Below are positions 19,862 to 30,950 of a DNA stretch of 64,000 bases, one piece after another. The position numbers and the translations under genes were made by a program. The stretch spans positions 682,001-746,000 of the forward strand of contig CAWHEB010000002.1 of assembly GCA_963828285.1 (NCBI GenBank). The letters run 5' to 3'. Positions within the stretch are counted from its first letter, which is position 1, and every line of letters begins with the position of its first letter. This DNA is from DAIOEK01 sp963828285 (GTDB lineage Bacteria > Chloroflexota > Anaerolineae > Anaerolineales > Anaerolineaceae). The notes below the pieces were generated by a model, which saw only the letters and a list, made by a program, of their open reading frames with translations, had not been told where the DNA came from and did not search any database.

Positions 19862-20644
19862 ATGATCGGTGCTATCGCAGGCGATATGATCGGTAAGATA
19901 TACGAATTTAATCCCATCAAAACTACAGATTTCCCACTTTGGTCCATTGAATCCACATTTACCGATGATTCGGTACTCACTATAGCCCTTGCGGACTGTA
20001 TTCTCCATGATAAACCCTACCCGGTAACCATGTTCGAGTATGTGAACCGCTACCCTCATGCCGGTTATGGTGGATATTTCCGCAGGATGATCAGGGAAGG
20101 CAAGGTTCATCCATATAACAGCTTTGGTAATGGGGCTGCCATGCGGATCAGCCCGGTCGGTTTTGCATACAACTCGGAAGGAGAAGTCCTTTCAAAGGCG
20201 AAGCATTATACTGAGGTTACCCATAATCATCCGGAAGGTATCAAAGGCGGTCAGGCGACTGCCCTGGCTGTATTCATGGCGAGGACAGGGTCGAGTAAAG
20301 CAAAGATCAAGTCAGAAATTGAAAATCGTTTCGGTTATGAATTGGACAAGACCATCAACGAGATCAGACCACATTATTGGTTTGATGAAACCTGCCAGGG
20401 GACTGTTCCACAGGCAATAACTGCTTTTCTAGAAGCGGACTCATACGTGGATGCAATCAGGTTGGCCATCTCGCTGGGTGGAGACGCGGATACTTTAGCC
20501 TGTATAGCCGGCGGGATTGCTGGCGCGTTTTATGGCGTCCCGGATGATATACAAAAGGAAGCCAACAGCAGACTTACTGATGATCTAAAAATTATTGTGG
20601 AAAAATTCGAAGAGAAATATCCGCACAAAGCAATCGTGCAGTAA
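19862..20644 (+). CDS. ADP-ribosylglycohydrolase (DraG family)
   Basis: A 260-residue hydrolase that removes ADP-ribose from proteins or nucleotides with two bound Mg ions. GAIAGDMIGKIYEF begins the fold; STFTDDSVLTIALAD supplies the first metal site (T-D-D-S), GNGAAMRISPVGFAYNS the middle motif and LGGDADTLACIAGGIAGAFY the second metal site. Length matches short single-domain DraG proteins. GGGGAGG precedes the ATG. It has no linked ADP-ribosyltransferase or nitrogenase gene, so the substrate is unknown. Its stop is two bases from the stop of the convergent phosphoribosyltransferase gene. Confidence 0.9.
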   Translation: MIGAIAGDMIGKIYEFNPIKTTDFPLWSIESTFTDDSVLTIALADCILHDKPYPVTMFEYVNRYPHAGYGGYFRRMIREGKVHPYNSFGNGAAMRISPVGFAYNSEGEVLSKAKHYTEVTHNHPEGIKGGQATALAVFMARTGSSKAKIKSEIENRFGYELDKTINEIRPHYWFDETCQGTVPQAITAFLEADSYVDAIRLAISLGGDADTLACIAGGIAGAFYGVPDDIQKEANSRLTDDLKIIVEKFEEKYPHKAIVQ

Positions 20645-20646
20645 AT

Positions 20647-21153
20647 TTACTTCTTAAAATTCAACCCACCCAACGCCAGATCCCTGTCACGGTTCATCTC
20701 CCAGGGGTAGATGATATAGGCGTCTGTGGTAGCCGCGTAATAATCTGGTTTCGCAGATGTGAATAAATTGCGGTAGGGATTGTAATGCAGCACGCAGGTG
20801 AACGGCGAACCGCCCGCGCTGGCGACTTTGCTTCTTACTGCAGTGATCGTCCGCCCGGAACCCCATACATCATCCACGACGAGTACCCGTCGTCCACGCA
20901 CCAGGCTATCATCGGGAAATTGCAGGAATTGTGGCCAGGAAAGCAACTTGGACGCTGGCATATCCATCTCAGCAGGGAAGTTCACTGCAGCAGTCAACAG
21001 TTGGGTCATATTCATCGCTTCAGCCAGTATTCCACCAGGAACGACTCCGCCGCGGGTGATCATCAACATGGTATCAAATTCTCCCTCAAGCTGTGGAAGG
21101 AGATGATCGATCAATAAGTCAATATCACCCCAAGTCAACGCTTCTTTACGCAT
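20647..21153 (-). CDS. Phosphoribosyltransferase (xanthine/hypoxanthine type)
   Basis: A 168-residue purine salvage-like enzyme. The PRPP-binding motif is RVLVVDDVWGSGRTI (about residues 89-103), and MLMITRGGVVPGGILAEAM is the preceding substrate loop. It would transfer phosphoribose from PRPP to a purine base, most likely xanthine or hypoxanthine/guanine; the short length resembles Gpt-like proteins. The gene begins just 31 bases downstream of the priA stop and may be the last gene of that minus-strand operon. Confidence 0.85.
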   Translation of the reverse strand: MRKEALTWGDIDLLIDHLLPQLEGEFDTMLMITRGGVVPGGILAEAMNMTQLLTAAVNFPAEMDMPASKLLSWPQFLQFPDDSLVRGRRVLVVDDVWGSGRTITAVRSKVASAGGSPFTCVLHYNPYRNLFTSAKPDYYAATTDAYIIYPWEMNRDRDLALGGLNFKK

Positions 21154-21184
21154 AGTGATCCTTCACTGCGGATTTGTGGAATCA

Positions 21185-23679
21185 TTATAGCAGATTTACC
21201 GGATCGACTTCCACACGAAGATCACCCATTTCGTGCTTATGAGAATACAAAGCTTGCATCGGATTCTCGCCCTTGAGGATGATCTGCCAGCGGTAGACAT
21301 CCCGCACTTTGGAGAAGAAACAAGGTGCAGGACCGATGATCTCCACATTTTCCGCGGATGCTGACCGCAGCCAGATCTGTAGCTTGCCGATGCAAGGTCT
21401 GGGCTAACGCTTGCGCTTTTTCGTCAATATAATCGGTGATCTCGATCCGCACAAGTCTGCCCGAACGGTGGATAGCGCAAATTCTTGCGATACTCCAATT
21501 CCTTTTCATAAAACTGGTTAAAATCTTGAGCTGAAGCAGCCTGAATGGCGTAATGCTCCGGCTGGTAGGTCTGGAGTACCACTTTTCCAGGAGATGTAGA
21601 TCGCCCGGCACGGCCAGATACTTGGGTGAGCAATTGGAAGACTCTTTCCGGCGAATGGTAATCAGGCAGGTGCAAGCCAATGTCCGCCAGGACAATCCCA
21701 ACCAAGGTTACCGCTGGAAAGTCCAATCCCTTGCTGATCATCTGCGTGCCGACCAGAATGTCATACTGCCGGTTCTTGAAATGGTTCAGGCTGATCTCTT
21801 CCAAGCCCTTTTTTGCAGTTGTATCCGCATCCCACCTCAAGAACTCTCGCCTGCGGAAGGACTTTGCTGATCTGCTGTTCCACACCTTCCGTCCCGGAAC
21901 CAACAGCACGGATGGCTTCAGATTGGCATTTCGGACACTTGCTGGGCATGTTGGTCAATCTGCCGCAGATATGACATTTCAAATAGGCTTCGGATCCATG
22001 ACCGGTGAGCGGTGAACTGCAGTGTCTGCAGATCAAGGACATAACCGCAGCGTCGGCAAAAGATATGAGTGGCTGTGCCGCGCCGGTTCAGGAAAAGAAT
22101 GCTCTGGTTTCCGGCTGCCAGAGTCTCGCTCAGTGCTTGCTGCAGTTGACGGCTGAATATGGATCGGTTGCCGTCTTTGAGTTCCTCGCGCATATCCACA
22201 ACCTGAATGGCTGCCAGACCGGGATCACGAACTCCGGGGATATCAACCTGAGAATCTCGGACGGTTGCACGGTATGGCAGAGACAGCATATTCCAACGCT
22301 TTTTACCCGCTCTTAAAGTAGCGGGTCACATCAGGTGTGGCTGTCCCTTGAAGCAAGCAGCGCATGATGGAAAGCAGCGTACTGTTCAGCCAGATCGACA
22401 ATATTGCTGTAAGGCGCTATCTCCAGTTGATAGAAAGACGGGTCATGACTTTCATCGATGACGATCAACCCAATATTCGATAGCGGAGTAAAGAACGCAC
22501 TGCGTGGACCAGCGATGATCGGGATCTTCCCCGCCCGGGCTCTGCGCCAGGTGTCGTATCGTTCACCCTCTGTCAATTTGCTGTGGACCAACCCGACTTT
22601 ACCGGGAAATCGGCTGCTCAACCTGCCGACTGTCTGTGGGGTCAGGGATATTTCAGGCAGGAGGTAAAGCACCTGTCTTCCCTGTTGCAACACCGCTTCG
22701 ATCGCTCTGAAGTACAGCTCGGTTTTACCCGAACCGGTCACACCAAAGAGAAATACAGGAGTCGGTTCTTGTACCGAAGCTAGCTTTCTGATCTCGGATG
22801 GATATACACTGCCAGGCTTGGTCTTGCGCGGCAGTCAGTTCATGCTGACCATAATCATCCACAGCAATCTTTTGAAGCGGATCGCGAAAGATTTCCTGAT
22901 AGTAGACCTGTACAAGTTCCTGTTCAGCCAGATAGGTGATATCCGCCAGGCGTTTCGCCTTGTCAAATCCAGGCAACCACTGCACTTCCTGTGGACCGGG
23001 ATGCTCAATGAGCGCTGCCAGAATTTCTTTTCTACGTCCGATCGTAGCGGCGGAGGATCGACCCCAATCCAGGCTGTCGATCTCAGACATCCGCAGAGGA
23101 ACTGCTAACTGCGCCATGCGGATCATACGGGGATTCAGCATCGGCCGCGGTAGTTCCGGTCGCAACGAGACATACTGCAGTTTGACCAGCTTCTCCATCG
23201 ATTTCTTCCAGTCGATTCTGGAGAAGTGCGTATCGATCTGCCGGCTGCGCAGCGGACCTTTCTCTGCCAGTAAGTTCAGTAACCGCCGCTGGATATCGGA
23301 GAAGGTATCCGGATTTGCTGGTTTATTTAACGAATAAGACCACATCATACTGCTGGCTGAGACCGGGGAAAACCATCTGATGGATGCACTGTGCCAGGGA
23401 TGCGAAACTGTTCGCTTCCATCCACTTGCCCAATGCCAATTGTTGCGGAGTAAGAACGGGTGTGGTGTCGATGAGATGTTCGACCGGGCGGGTTTCCAAA
23501 ACTCCCGGCTCTGAGAGCAATTCGAGGACGATCCCCTGACAGGTTTGTTTGCCAAATGGGACCTCGACCAGGCAGCCAGGTGAAACCATGCCGATAATCT
23601 CGGGAGGAAGGTGATAATCAAAAATCCCCTGAACACGGGGAGAATTGACACACACTCGAACGTAAGACAAGGGATCCAT
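21185..23679 (-). CDS. priA: Primosomal replication helicase PriA, multiply frameshifted
   Basis: PriA restarts stalled replication forks. The N-terminal DNA-binding domain is seen in YVRVCVNSPRVQGIFDYHLP and CLVEVPFGKQTCQGIVLELL. Helicase motif I is MTGSGKTELYFRAIEAVLQQ, motif II is LIVIDESHDPSF, and FLNRRGTATHIFCRRCGY opens the paired zinc-binding cysteines (CHICGRL, CPKCQSE). ISKGLDFPAVTLVGIVLADI and VSGRAGRSTSPGKVVLQTYQ are motifs V and VI. The chain crosses at least six frame changes, yet the reconstructed length of about 830 residues and motif order are complete. PriA is seldom lost, so these are most likely assembly indels. Only one base separates it from the upstream CNNM gene. Confidence 0.9.
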
Positions 23680-23680
23680 G

Positions 23681-25024
23681 CTATTCGGCGGCTTTTTCCG
23701 GATTAGCAGCAGGTTTCTTGATGATCATGACTTGCGAGATTCGAAGCTGATCCATGCTTTCCACCACCAGTTGGATGCCATGCTCAGGATCATCCACTTT
23801 GTCCCCCTGCCTTGGAATCCTTTCAATCCTTCCCAAAAGATAGCCTGCTATCGTGTCGTAATTGGGATCGTACAAATGCAGTCCGAAGTGACTGTTGATG
23901 TCGTCGATCAAGGTCAATCCATCCACCAGCGCTTTACCGTCGCTGACCACCTGGATGGAAGGCTGCGACAATTCGAACGAGTCGCGGTAATCGCCGACGA
24001 TCTCTTCCACCAGATCCTCCAGAGTTACCAACCCTGCTGTACCGCCGTATTCATCCAGGACGATGGCGATGTGCTGACGTTTGCTGCGGAACTGCAGCAG
24101 CAGATCATTGACTGCGATGGTTTCTGGGACGAAAAGAGCTTCCCGTTTCAGTTCCCGGGCGGTGATATGGGTATCGGGTTCTTTGCCAATGATGTCACGG
24201 ATATGGATGATACCGATGATCTGATCCAGACTCTCTTCGTACACCGGGAGTTTGGTCACATTGCTTTCAGTGAATGCTTTGAGAACATCTGCCAAATTCA
24301 ACTCAGCATCGATGCCAATGATCTCGGTACGCGGAATGGCCACCTGGCGGACGATCAACTGGCTGAAATCGATTACCGCAGAGAGCATATCCCTTTCCGG
24401 TTTCTCGATGACATCAGCGATCTCCGGGTCGCTCAGCATGACCTTCATCTCTTCCAATGAGATCGATCCGGAATGAGCATCATCAGCGCTGATACCCAAC
24501 AACTTCAATACCTGCTGTGAAGCCCAATCGAGAGCAGAGATGAAATGCTTGAAGATCGCTGTGAATACCCGCATGGTCGGGGCAGCATTGAGGAGAAACT
24601 GTTCAGGGGAACGAAGTACGGCAACCTTGGGTACCTGTTCACCAAATATTACGTGCAGCGCGGTCACAATGATCAGTGAAAGGATCAATGGCAACCCGGC
24701 AATTAATGAAGATAGGATCGTATATGATTCGGGAATTTGCATCCCGGCGAAGAGCGGATGGAGGATCTGATCGAATGTGTTTTCGCCAACCGCACCGATA
24801 GCCAGGCTGACAACAGTGATTCCCAACTGGTTGGCTGCTATCAAACGGTCACGGCTGGATGGAGTCTGCAGCCATTCACGGACGATCTCGGTGATCCTGG
24901 ATTCTTTTTCGATGATCACTTCCAGTTTTGCACGCCTGGAAGCTACCAGTCCAAATTCAAACATGACAAAGAATGCGTTCAGACCGATAAGAATGATGAT
25001 GGCAATGAGGTTGATGATGATCAT
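23681..25024 (-). CDS. CNNM/CBS-domain transporter-like protein (HlyC/CorC family)
   Basis: A 447-residue membrane protein of the family once called hemolysins, now linked to Mg/Na or cobalt transport. The CNNM membrane domain (about residues 1-190) starts ILIGLNAFFVMFEFGLVASR and includes RLIAANQLGITVVSLAIGAV and FGEQVPKVAVLRSPEQF. Two CBS domains (about 215-335) include VRQVAIPRTEIIGID and IAIVLDEYGGTAGLVTLEDL, the usual second-domain signature. A C-terminal CorC_HlyC domain (about 350-430) contains GYLLGRIERIPRQGDKV. It is intact and lies between the MEMO-like and priA genes with gaps of three bases and one base, so it is clearly co-transcribed with them. Confidence 0.92.
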   Translation of the reverse strand: MIIINLIAIIILIGLNAFFVMFEFGLVASRRAKLEVIIEKESRITEIVREWLQTPSSRDRLIAANQLGITVVSLAIGAVGENTFDQILHPLFAGMQIPESYTILSSLIAGLPLILSLIIVTALHVIFGEQVPKVAVLRSPEQFLLNAAPTMRVFTAIFKHFISALDWASQQVLKLLGISADDAHSGSISLEEMKVMLSDPEIADVIEKPERDMLSAVIDFSQLIVRQVAIPRTEIIGIDAELNLADVLKAFTESNVTKLPVYEESLDQIIGIIHIRDIIGKEPDTHITARELKREALFVPETIAVNDLLLQFRSKRQHIAIVLDEYGGTAGLVTLEDLVEEIVGDYRDSFELSQPSIQVVSDGKALVDGLTLIDDINSHFGLHLYDPNYDTIAGYLLGRIERIPRQGDKVDDPEHGIQLVVESMDQLRISQVMIIKKPAANPEKAAE

Positions 25025-25027
25025 AGG

Positions 25028-25872
25028 TTATTTGAGGATGGCGGCGGAGGCGTACCCGACCACAGAGCTTTCATCTCCGGTAGTATCTGCTGAGGTGGCA
25101 TAATTGAGAATGACTGAACGTCTTGCGCCATTCAGACAGGCATATTGCATAACGGCAGCAACTGCACCCAATCCGCAGGCAAAACCAGTTCCGCTATCAT
25201 CGAGCTGGTACATTCCCGGGATGGATAATTTCTCCCACTCGGATAGCATGCGTTCATCCAACTTCCGTGCAACAACCAACGGGTAGAAATGGGAAAGGTC
25301 TGTGCTGGCAACGACGATGGCATTCTTTCCGGCAAGGGTTTTATGCAGTGCTGCTCCCAGAGCTTTTGTGGTCTTCGGAGATTGGTCTCGGACCATGATC
25401 GGTACAATCTTGAAAGGATGCTGGTAGATGCGCTGCAGAAATGGAAGTTCTATCTCAACGGAGTGCTCGCGATCCATGCGAACAGCCTGGATGGTTGAGG
25501 AGCCTTCTCCCTGCAGAACGGAATTTACTTCTGCAATCAGGGCATGATCGACCGGGATTTCCCCCAGACGGAGTGTGGTAAGCCTCGTGGGCGCTGGTCA
25601 GCAGCGGTTGAGGGTAAGGTTGATGCATCGGGAGATACGATTACTACGATATCTGGATGCAGATCACGGATAGCTGCAAAAGCGTACCCCGCCACCGGTC
25701 CTGAATAGATATGACCCGCGTGCGGGCTGATCACCGCGAGGATCTCCCCATCAATCCCGGGGGATTGGATGCCGTATAAGTACTCATCCACCTGCGCGGA
25801 GAGTGTTTTCGGATCCCCTTCATACCAGGTGCCTGCTATAGGTGATGGTCGTAGATCTTGGATGGTGGACAT
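25028..25872 (-). CDS. MEMO1-family protein (AmmeMemoRadiSam system protein B), frameshifted
   Basis: The protein has the MEMO fold, related to extradiol dioxygenases. The N-terminal half has RPSPIAGTWYEGDPKTLSAQ and AVISPHAGHIYSGPVAGYAF with a metal-ligand His; the second half has DREHSVEIELPFLQRIYQH and IVVASTDLSHFYPLVVA with further conserved His residues and ends in DESSVVGYASAAIL. The two halves lie in different frames, with changes between about 25480 and 25620. Reconstructed length of about 280 residues is normal. The partner AMMECR1 and radical SAM genes are not in the window. MSTIQD at 25872 is the likeliest start; function of the family is unsettled. Confidence 0.82.
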
Positions 25873-25964
25873 TTTAAGGACCAATTCTTAATCATTTCCC
25901 AATATGTTTTTATTGTAGCATGGAAGGCAGTGACGGAAAAACTTCACGATAGGGTTTTTACAAA

Positions 25965-25993
25965 ACAGACCTCTCCCATCAGGAAAGGTCTGT
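25965..25993 (-). terminator. Rho-independent terminator of the thrC-thrB operon
   Basis: ACAGACCT and AGGTCTGT pair around a 13-base loop, and on the minus strand the stem is followed by TTTTGTAAAAA. It lies 20 bases after the thrB stop. Confidence 0.85.
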
Positions 25994-26013
25994 ACTTCTC
26001 CGTAAGAATTGGC

Positions 26014-26940
26014 TTAATCCTGTTCGATGATGACCATCGCCGCCTGATCCACCACTTTGGTCAGGTACGATTTGGAGGTCAGACCTGCTTTTTTGAACTC
26101 CTCTTTCATGGCAACCGCCACAGCGTTCATATCCTCGAGACCGAAAGCGATCAGCGAAGGTCCTGCGCCGGATAAGGCTGCCCCAGCCGCGCCGCTCTGT
26201 CTGGCCGCTTCGAGAGCAGCCTGCGCACCGGGGATCAACGGAAGGCGGTAGGGCTGATGGATCTGATCATCCATGACCTCGCCCAGTAATCCCAGATCAG
26301 CGGATTGGAATGCCTGGACCACCAATGCTGTCTTGCTGAGGTTGTTGACCGCATCCGCCATGCTAACCTTTTTGGGAAGAGCTGCCCGAGCCGCTTTGGT
26401 GGAAAGTTGAAAATCGGGAAGGACAATAACAGCCTGCAGCATATCCGCGATCACGTTGCCATCCCAGACCTTTCTGGCGATGAATCCGTGCGAGCCGCTG
26501 CCCACCATGGTGAGCCCGCCGTAGAGTGCAGCAGCCACATTATCCGCGTGCCCTTCAGATTCCGCGGCAAGGGAGAGGATCTCATCCATCCCCAGCGGAC
26601 TGTTCATCAGGGCATTGGCTCCCAGCATGCCGGTCAGGATGGCGGCGGCGCTGGATCCCAGACCGGAGGAAACCGGGATGTTGTTGAAACAGCGGACCAG
26701 CAATCCGGGTTCAGGGATTCTTCCTTTTAATGCGAATACCTTGAGGGCAGATTGGATGATGAGATTGGACTCATCCTTTGGCAGCTTGCCGGCACCTTCT
26801 CCGGTGATGACAGCCGTGTAGCCGTCGCCTTCCAGGGAGAAGATGGTTTCATTCCAAATATCCAAAGCCAGCGCCAGACAGTCAAAGCCGGGTCCCAGAT
26901 TGGCAGAGGTGGCGGGTACGCGTACGGTGATTTGTGCCAT
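26014..26940 (-). CDS. thrB: Homoserine kinase
   Basis: A GHMP-family kinase of 308 residues that phosphorylates homoserine to O-phosphohomoserine in threonine synthesis. ITVRVPATSANLGPGFDCLA is the N-terminal signature; NIPVSSGLGSSAAAILTGML is the glycine-rich ATP loop; AAGAALSGAGPSLIAFG is the C-terminal GHMP motif. The ATG at 26940 with AGGAG seven bases upstream is chosen; a longer frame reading back into thrC is an accident of overlapping frames. It directly follows thrC on the minus strand (two bases between stop and start), so both are made from one message. Confidence 0.95.
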   Translation of the reverse strand: MAQITVRVPATSANLGPGFDCLALALDIWNETIFSLEGDGYTAVITGEGAGKLPKDESNLIIQSALKVFALKGRIPEPGLLVRCFNNIPVSSGLGSSAAAILTGMLGANALMNSPLGMDEILSLAAESEGHADNVAAALYGGLTMVGSGSHGFIARKVWDGNVIADMLQAVIVLPDFQLSTKAARAALPKKVSMADAVNNLSKTALVVQAFQSADLGLLGEVMDDQIHQPYRLPLIPGAQAALEAARQSGAAGAALSGAGPSLIAFGLEDMNAVAVAMKEEFKKAGLTSKSYLTKVVDQAAMVIIEQD

Positions 26941-26942
26941 GG

Positions 26943-28007
26943 TTACTCCTGAATATTGCCCTGAATGATCTTTTCGATCTGTTTCATATCTGATGGGAGA
27001 GTCTGATAGGTGAAGTCGCGGGTGATGATGCCCGGGTCTTTCAGTCCATGCCCGGTGCAGACCACAACCACCTGTTTCCCTTTCGCATCCATTGTGCCGG
27101 CTTCGATCTCTTTTTTCAAGACCGGCGCGCTCCGGCAGCGGAAGCAGGCTCGACCCAGATCCCGCTCTGCGCCAGCAGCTTTTGCATGGCGAGGATCTCG
27201 TCATCGGTCACGGCAATGATCCTGCCTTTGGATTCCTCGGCAGCTTGCAGTGCCTGTTCGCCGCGGGCGGGTTTGCCGATGCGGATGGCGGTGGCGATGG
27301 TGTCGGGATTTTCCACCGGGTGTCCAAGCACCAACGGCGCGGAACCGGCAGCCTGTACTCCCAGAATAACGGGGAGTCCGCTGGATTTCAAGTGATGGTA
27401 CTGCTTGAAGCCCATCCAGTAGCTGGTGATGTTGCCGGCATTGCCGACCGGCAGGCAGAACAGGTCGGGTGCCCGGCCGAGCGTTTCGCAGATCTCGAAT
27501 GCGCCGGTCTTCTGACCTTCCAGACGGTAGGGATTGAGCGAATTCACCAATGCGATGGGATACTTTTGGGTGAGCTCCACCACCAGGGTGAGCGCGTCGT
27601 CAAAGGAACCCTGGATCTGCAGGACCTGCGCGCCGTAAGCGATGGCTCCGGCAAGTTTACCGGCAGCCACCTTGCCCTCGGGGATCAGAACGATGCAGCG
27701 CATCCCGGCCCGGGCGGCATAGGCGGCCGCGGAAGCGGCGGTATTGCCGGTGGAGGCGCACATGACGGTTTTTACATTTCTCCCGGCATGCTTCACTGAT
27801 GGCGACGGTCATGCCGCGGTCCTTGAAGGAGCCGGTCGGGTTGAGACCTTCGAACTTGACCCACATCTCGAAGCCGCCGCCCAGCGCCGCGGCAACAGCC
27901 GGGACGGGAATGAGCGGGGTGTTACCTTCGAGGATGGAGATGTTGGTGGTGTGGGATGGGATGTCCATCCATTCGCGGTATTTGGCTAGCAGTCCCTGAT
28001 AGGTCAT
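26943..28007 (-). CDS. thrC: Threonine synthase, frameshifted
   Basis: A PLP enzyme converting O-phosphohomoserine to threonine. The N-terminal frame has ISILEGNTPLIPVPAV and FEGLNPTGSFKDRGMTVAIS, with the PLP Lys in SFKDRGM. After a frame change near 27780 (an A5 run) the chain reads VMCASTGNTAASAAAYAARA, the phosphate-binding Asn/Gly region, then VNSLNPYRLEGQKTGAFEIC and LPVGNAGNITSYWMGFK. A second change near 27130 leads to IEAGTMDAKGKQVVVVCTGH and the stop at 26943. About 355 residues reconstruct, normal for the short class. This essential-type gene being broken supports assembly errors. Confidence 0.9.
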
Positions 28008-28034
28008 GGCGTTCCTCGTGCGTGTGATGGTTGC

Positions 28035-28040
28035 ATTATA
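28035..28040 (-). promoter_or_regulatory. Minus-10 box of the thrC promoter
   Basis: A perfect TATAAT on the minus strand lies 28 bases upstream of the thrC ATG. The region 15-16 bases further upstream (ATTGCTC) is only a weak -35, so the exact promoter is uncertain. Confidence 0.5.
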
Positions 28041-28107
28041 CAACGGAGGTGAAGAGAGCAATCATTATTTTATAAAAATGGAAACAAATCGAAAATTTAG
28101 GTCTGCT

Positions 28108-28243
28108 GAAAAAATACGAATCATTTGTTATTTGTTTCAAATGAAAAAGGATTGCTTGCGAAAAGCAGGATTTAGCGAAGAGTAAATGCGATTGGAAAAT
28201 TAATGTGGGTCACTTATACTCTCGTTATGAAATATATGTTCTA
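28108..28243 (-). ncRNA. Putative small RNA gene, copy A
   Basis: A predicted transcript of about 136 bases with no ORF of note. It begins at TAGAAC (28243-28238), just after a promoter, contains a block TCCAATCG-AT-T-CTC shared with copy B, and ends in CATTTG-AAACAAATAA-CAAATG hairpin followed by ATTCGTATTTTTT. Copy B at 30951-31084 is on the opposite strand with the same start box, internal block and terminator but a different middle. Both copies are about 135 bases long. It lies between thrC and the GT87-like gene and reads towards thrC, so a leader role for thrC cannot be excluded, although thrC has its own -10 box. Confidence 0.5.
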
Positions 28244-28249
28244 TGTTAG

Positions 28250-28296
28250 AGGATACCAGAAAAGAATTTGTATTTCAACCTGTCACTTGTGACAGG
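28250..28296 (-). promoter_or_regulatory. Promoter and upstream palindrome of putative small RNA A
   Basis: Reading the minus strand: palindrome CCTGTCAC-AA-GTGACAGG (28296-28279), then immediately TTGAAA (28278-28273), a 17-base spacer and TATCCT (28255-28250). Copy B has the same arrangement with matching spacer sequence (CAAAT-TTTTCTG). The palindrome directly above the -35 box suggests an activator or repressor site. Confidence 0.55.
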
Positions 28297-28360
28297 GCTT
28301 GGGGATGGACTAAGAGATTAATTAATTCTCAAGAATTAATGGTTTCGACCTCTCCCCACC

Positions 28361-28393
28361 CTCTCCTCGCCAGGAGAGGGAAAAACAATCCCC
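28361..28393 (+). repeat. Dispersed intergenic repeat, copy 1
   Basis: CTCTCCTCGCCAGGAGAGGG, a short hairpin, followed by AATCCCC. A similar unit (CTCCTCACCTGGAGAGGG and AATCCCC) occurs at 30725-30757 in the same orientation. The rest of the 28.3-28.5 kb gap shows only a short palindrome (TTAATTCTC-AAGAATTAA near 28320-28338). Confidence 0.5.
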
Positions 28394-28539
28394 ATAACGT
28401 TTGACCAAAGTGGTAAATACACAAAGCCATTATGACTTAACAAGAGTGATATTTCGAAGATTGAGAAGAATTCGGTAACTCGGTCGACGCTTCTTGAGTA
28501 AACAAATGGTATTTATAGAAAGAAAGTTAGGAGGAATGA

Positions 28540-29698
<1,159 letters not shown>

Positions 29699-29952
29699 CC
29701 AAACACTTAGACTATTTTGATATGGAAGTCGATTTTATGCAAATGGCAGGATCTTTGGGTATCATTTACCCGCAGTACTTCCTCATTTCCCAACCCATTT
29801 ATTGCAAACTGATCAGGTTAGACTGAACAGCATGTGAATTACCACCGATTAATCTAGTTTTGATAGATAATTTATGTAACCTATATCGTGATCTGATCTT
29901 CCAATGTTGAGAAATTAATAAAATGATCACTTAAAAAGAAGAAAGAATATCC

Positions 29953-30498
29953 ATGGAAGCATTTATTGATCCACCTCTGAAATACCCGTTATACCTGAGA
30001 TTTGGAATATGGATCACAACGAAGATCACCGGTAAAGAGATGCTGCCGGCAAAAATACTGGCCTGGTACCCAAAAGCCGCCCTTGGATCAGGCATCCTGG
30101 AGTCTCTGGTGGCTCACCAGGACGGCAATTTGGATGAACGGATCCTGAAGATCGTCCGAATACAAGCGTCTTATGCAGCAGCATGTCCATTTTGCATTGA
30201 TATGAACTCATACCAGTTTGAAGAAAAAAGTATTACCCAAGACGAATACATGGTTTTGCAGAACCGGAAACCACTTGAAGAAGTGGCGACGTTCACCGAA
30301 CGCGAATTGTTAGCCATGCAGTATGCAAAGCTGATCTCGCAGACTCCGCTCAAGTTTGATATCACTTTCATCGAGGAGTTGAAACGATGCTTCAATGAGA
30401 GGGAAATTGTGATCCTGGCAAGCACGGCTGCACAGGTGAACTATTGGGCAAGGTTGATCCAGGCGTTGGGAATTCCACCGGCGGGGTTTTCTGAATAA
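29953..30498 (+). CDS. Carboxymuconolactone decarboxylase (CMD/AhpD-like) family protein
   Basis: A 181-residue all-helical protein. The core motif is IVRIQASYAAACPFCIDMNS at about residues 66-85, with the C-x-x-C and nearby residues of AhpD-type thiol oxidoreductases, followed by LASTAAQVNYWARLIQALGI, the usual C-terminal helix. It may reduce peroxides or act on thiol substrates; family members vary widely. The start is ATG after a purine-rich AAGAAAGAATA. It is the only plus-strand gene in this island and stands alone. Codon use looks like the surrounding genes. Confidence 0.82.
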   Translation: MEAFIDPPLKYPLYLRFGIWITTKITGKEMLPAKILAWYPKAALGSGILESLVAHQDGNLDERILKIVRIQASYAAACPFCIDMNSYQFEEKSITQDEYMVLQNRKPLEEVATFTERELLAMQYAKLISQTPLKFDITFIEELKRCFNEREIVILASTAAQVNYWARLIQALGIPPAGFSE

Positions 30499-30724
30499 AT
30501 ATCAATAAAAGCAGACTCATTTTTTGTTGTCATGAGCACAAGAAATGGACGATTTCGAAGCATCCTCTTGGGGAGTGATATTTCCTTCGATCCAGAATTT
30601 CATAAGGGTAACCAGAGATTCTCACTGCACGTGCATGCAGAGCAGGTGTCGCTCCGCTCAGAATGACAGCAACGATGGATGGTGCGGAATACATTTTGAG
30701 CCAGATGTGTCTTGCGGGCATGAT

Positions 30725-30757
30725 ATCTCCTCACCTGGAGAGGGAACCCAAATCCCC
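30725..30757 (+). repeat. Dispersed intergenic repeat, copy 2
   Basis: ATCTCCTCACCTGGAGAGGG followed by AATCCCC; the counterpart of 28361-28393, with differences inside and after the hairpin. Confidence 0.5.
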
Positions 30758-30898
30758 CAGCCTACCAGTCGCTAAAGCCCAGTCCAAATAATTGAGCAAA
30801 ATTCCCCGGGATATCTTGTCTGTAAGATATGGGTCGGGGTGGGTCTGTTACCAGGTTGAGTTGAGCGCAGAGTGCAAATCTCCACAAATCTCAAAATC

Positions 30899-30944
30899 AC
30901 TGTCACAGATGACAGTTGTATTCTCAAATCTTTTCTGATATGAT
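30899..30944 (+). promoter_or_regulatory. Promoter and upstream palindrome of putative small RNA B
   Basis: Palindrome ACTGTCA-CAGA-TGACAGT (30899-30916) runs directly into TTGTAT (30916-30921), followed by a 17-base spacer and TATGAT (30939-30944) preceded by TG-A. The same architecture is found for copy A on the opposite strand. No protein gene lies downstream on this strand for 4.8 kb. Confidence 0.6.
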
Positions 30945-30950
30945 GAATTA

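Noticed and set aside
23678..24460. Open frame of 260 codons on the plus strand opposite the CNNM/CBS gene
   Set aside because: The minus strand encodes an intact family protein; the plus frame is rich in His, Asp and Phe codons expected from antisense reading.
26941..27204. N-terminal extension of homoserine kinase
   Set aside because: The upstream in-frame codons lie within thrC in a different frame, and the ATG at 26940 has its own AGGAG.
27092..27799. Open frame of 235 codons on the plus strand opposite thrC
   Set aside because: Antisense shadow in a GC-rich stretch; Gly-rich without domain resemblance.
28238..28243. LexA/SOS box at the TAGAAC start boxes of the putative small RNAs
   Set aside because: Only one half-site (TAGAAC) is conserved; the second half differs in both copies, so a LexA site cannot be supported.
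30545..30775. Possible 76-residue protein gene in the 30.5-31.3 kb gap
   Set aside because: No ribosome site, no plausible fold, and it overlaps a dispersed hairpin repeat.
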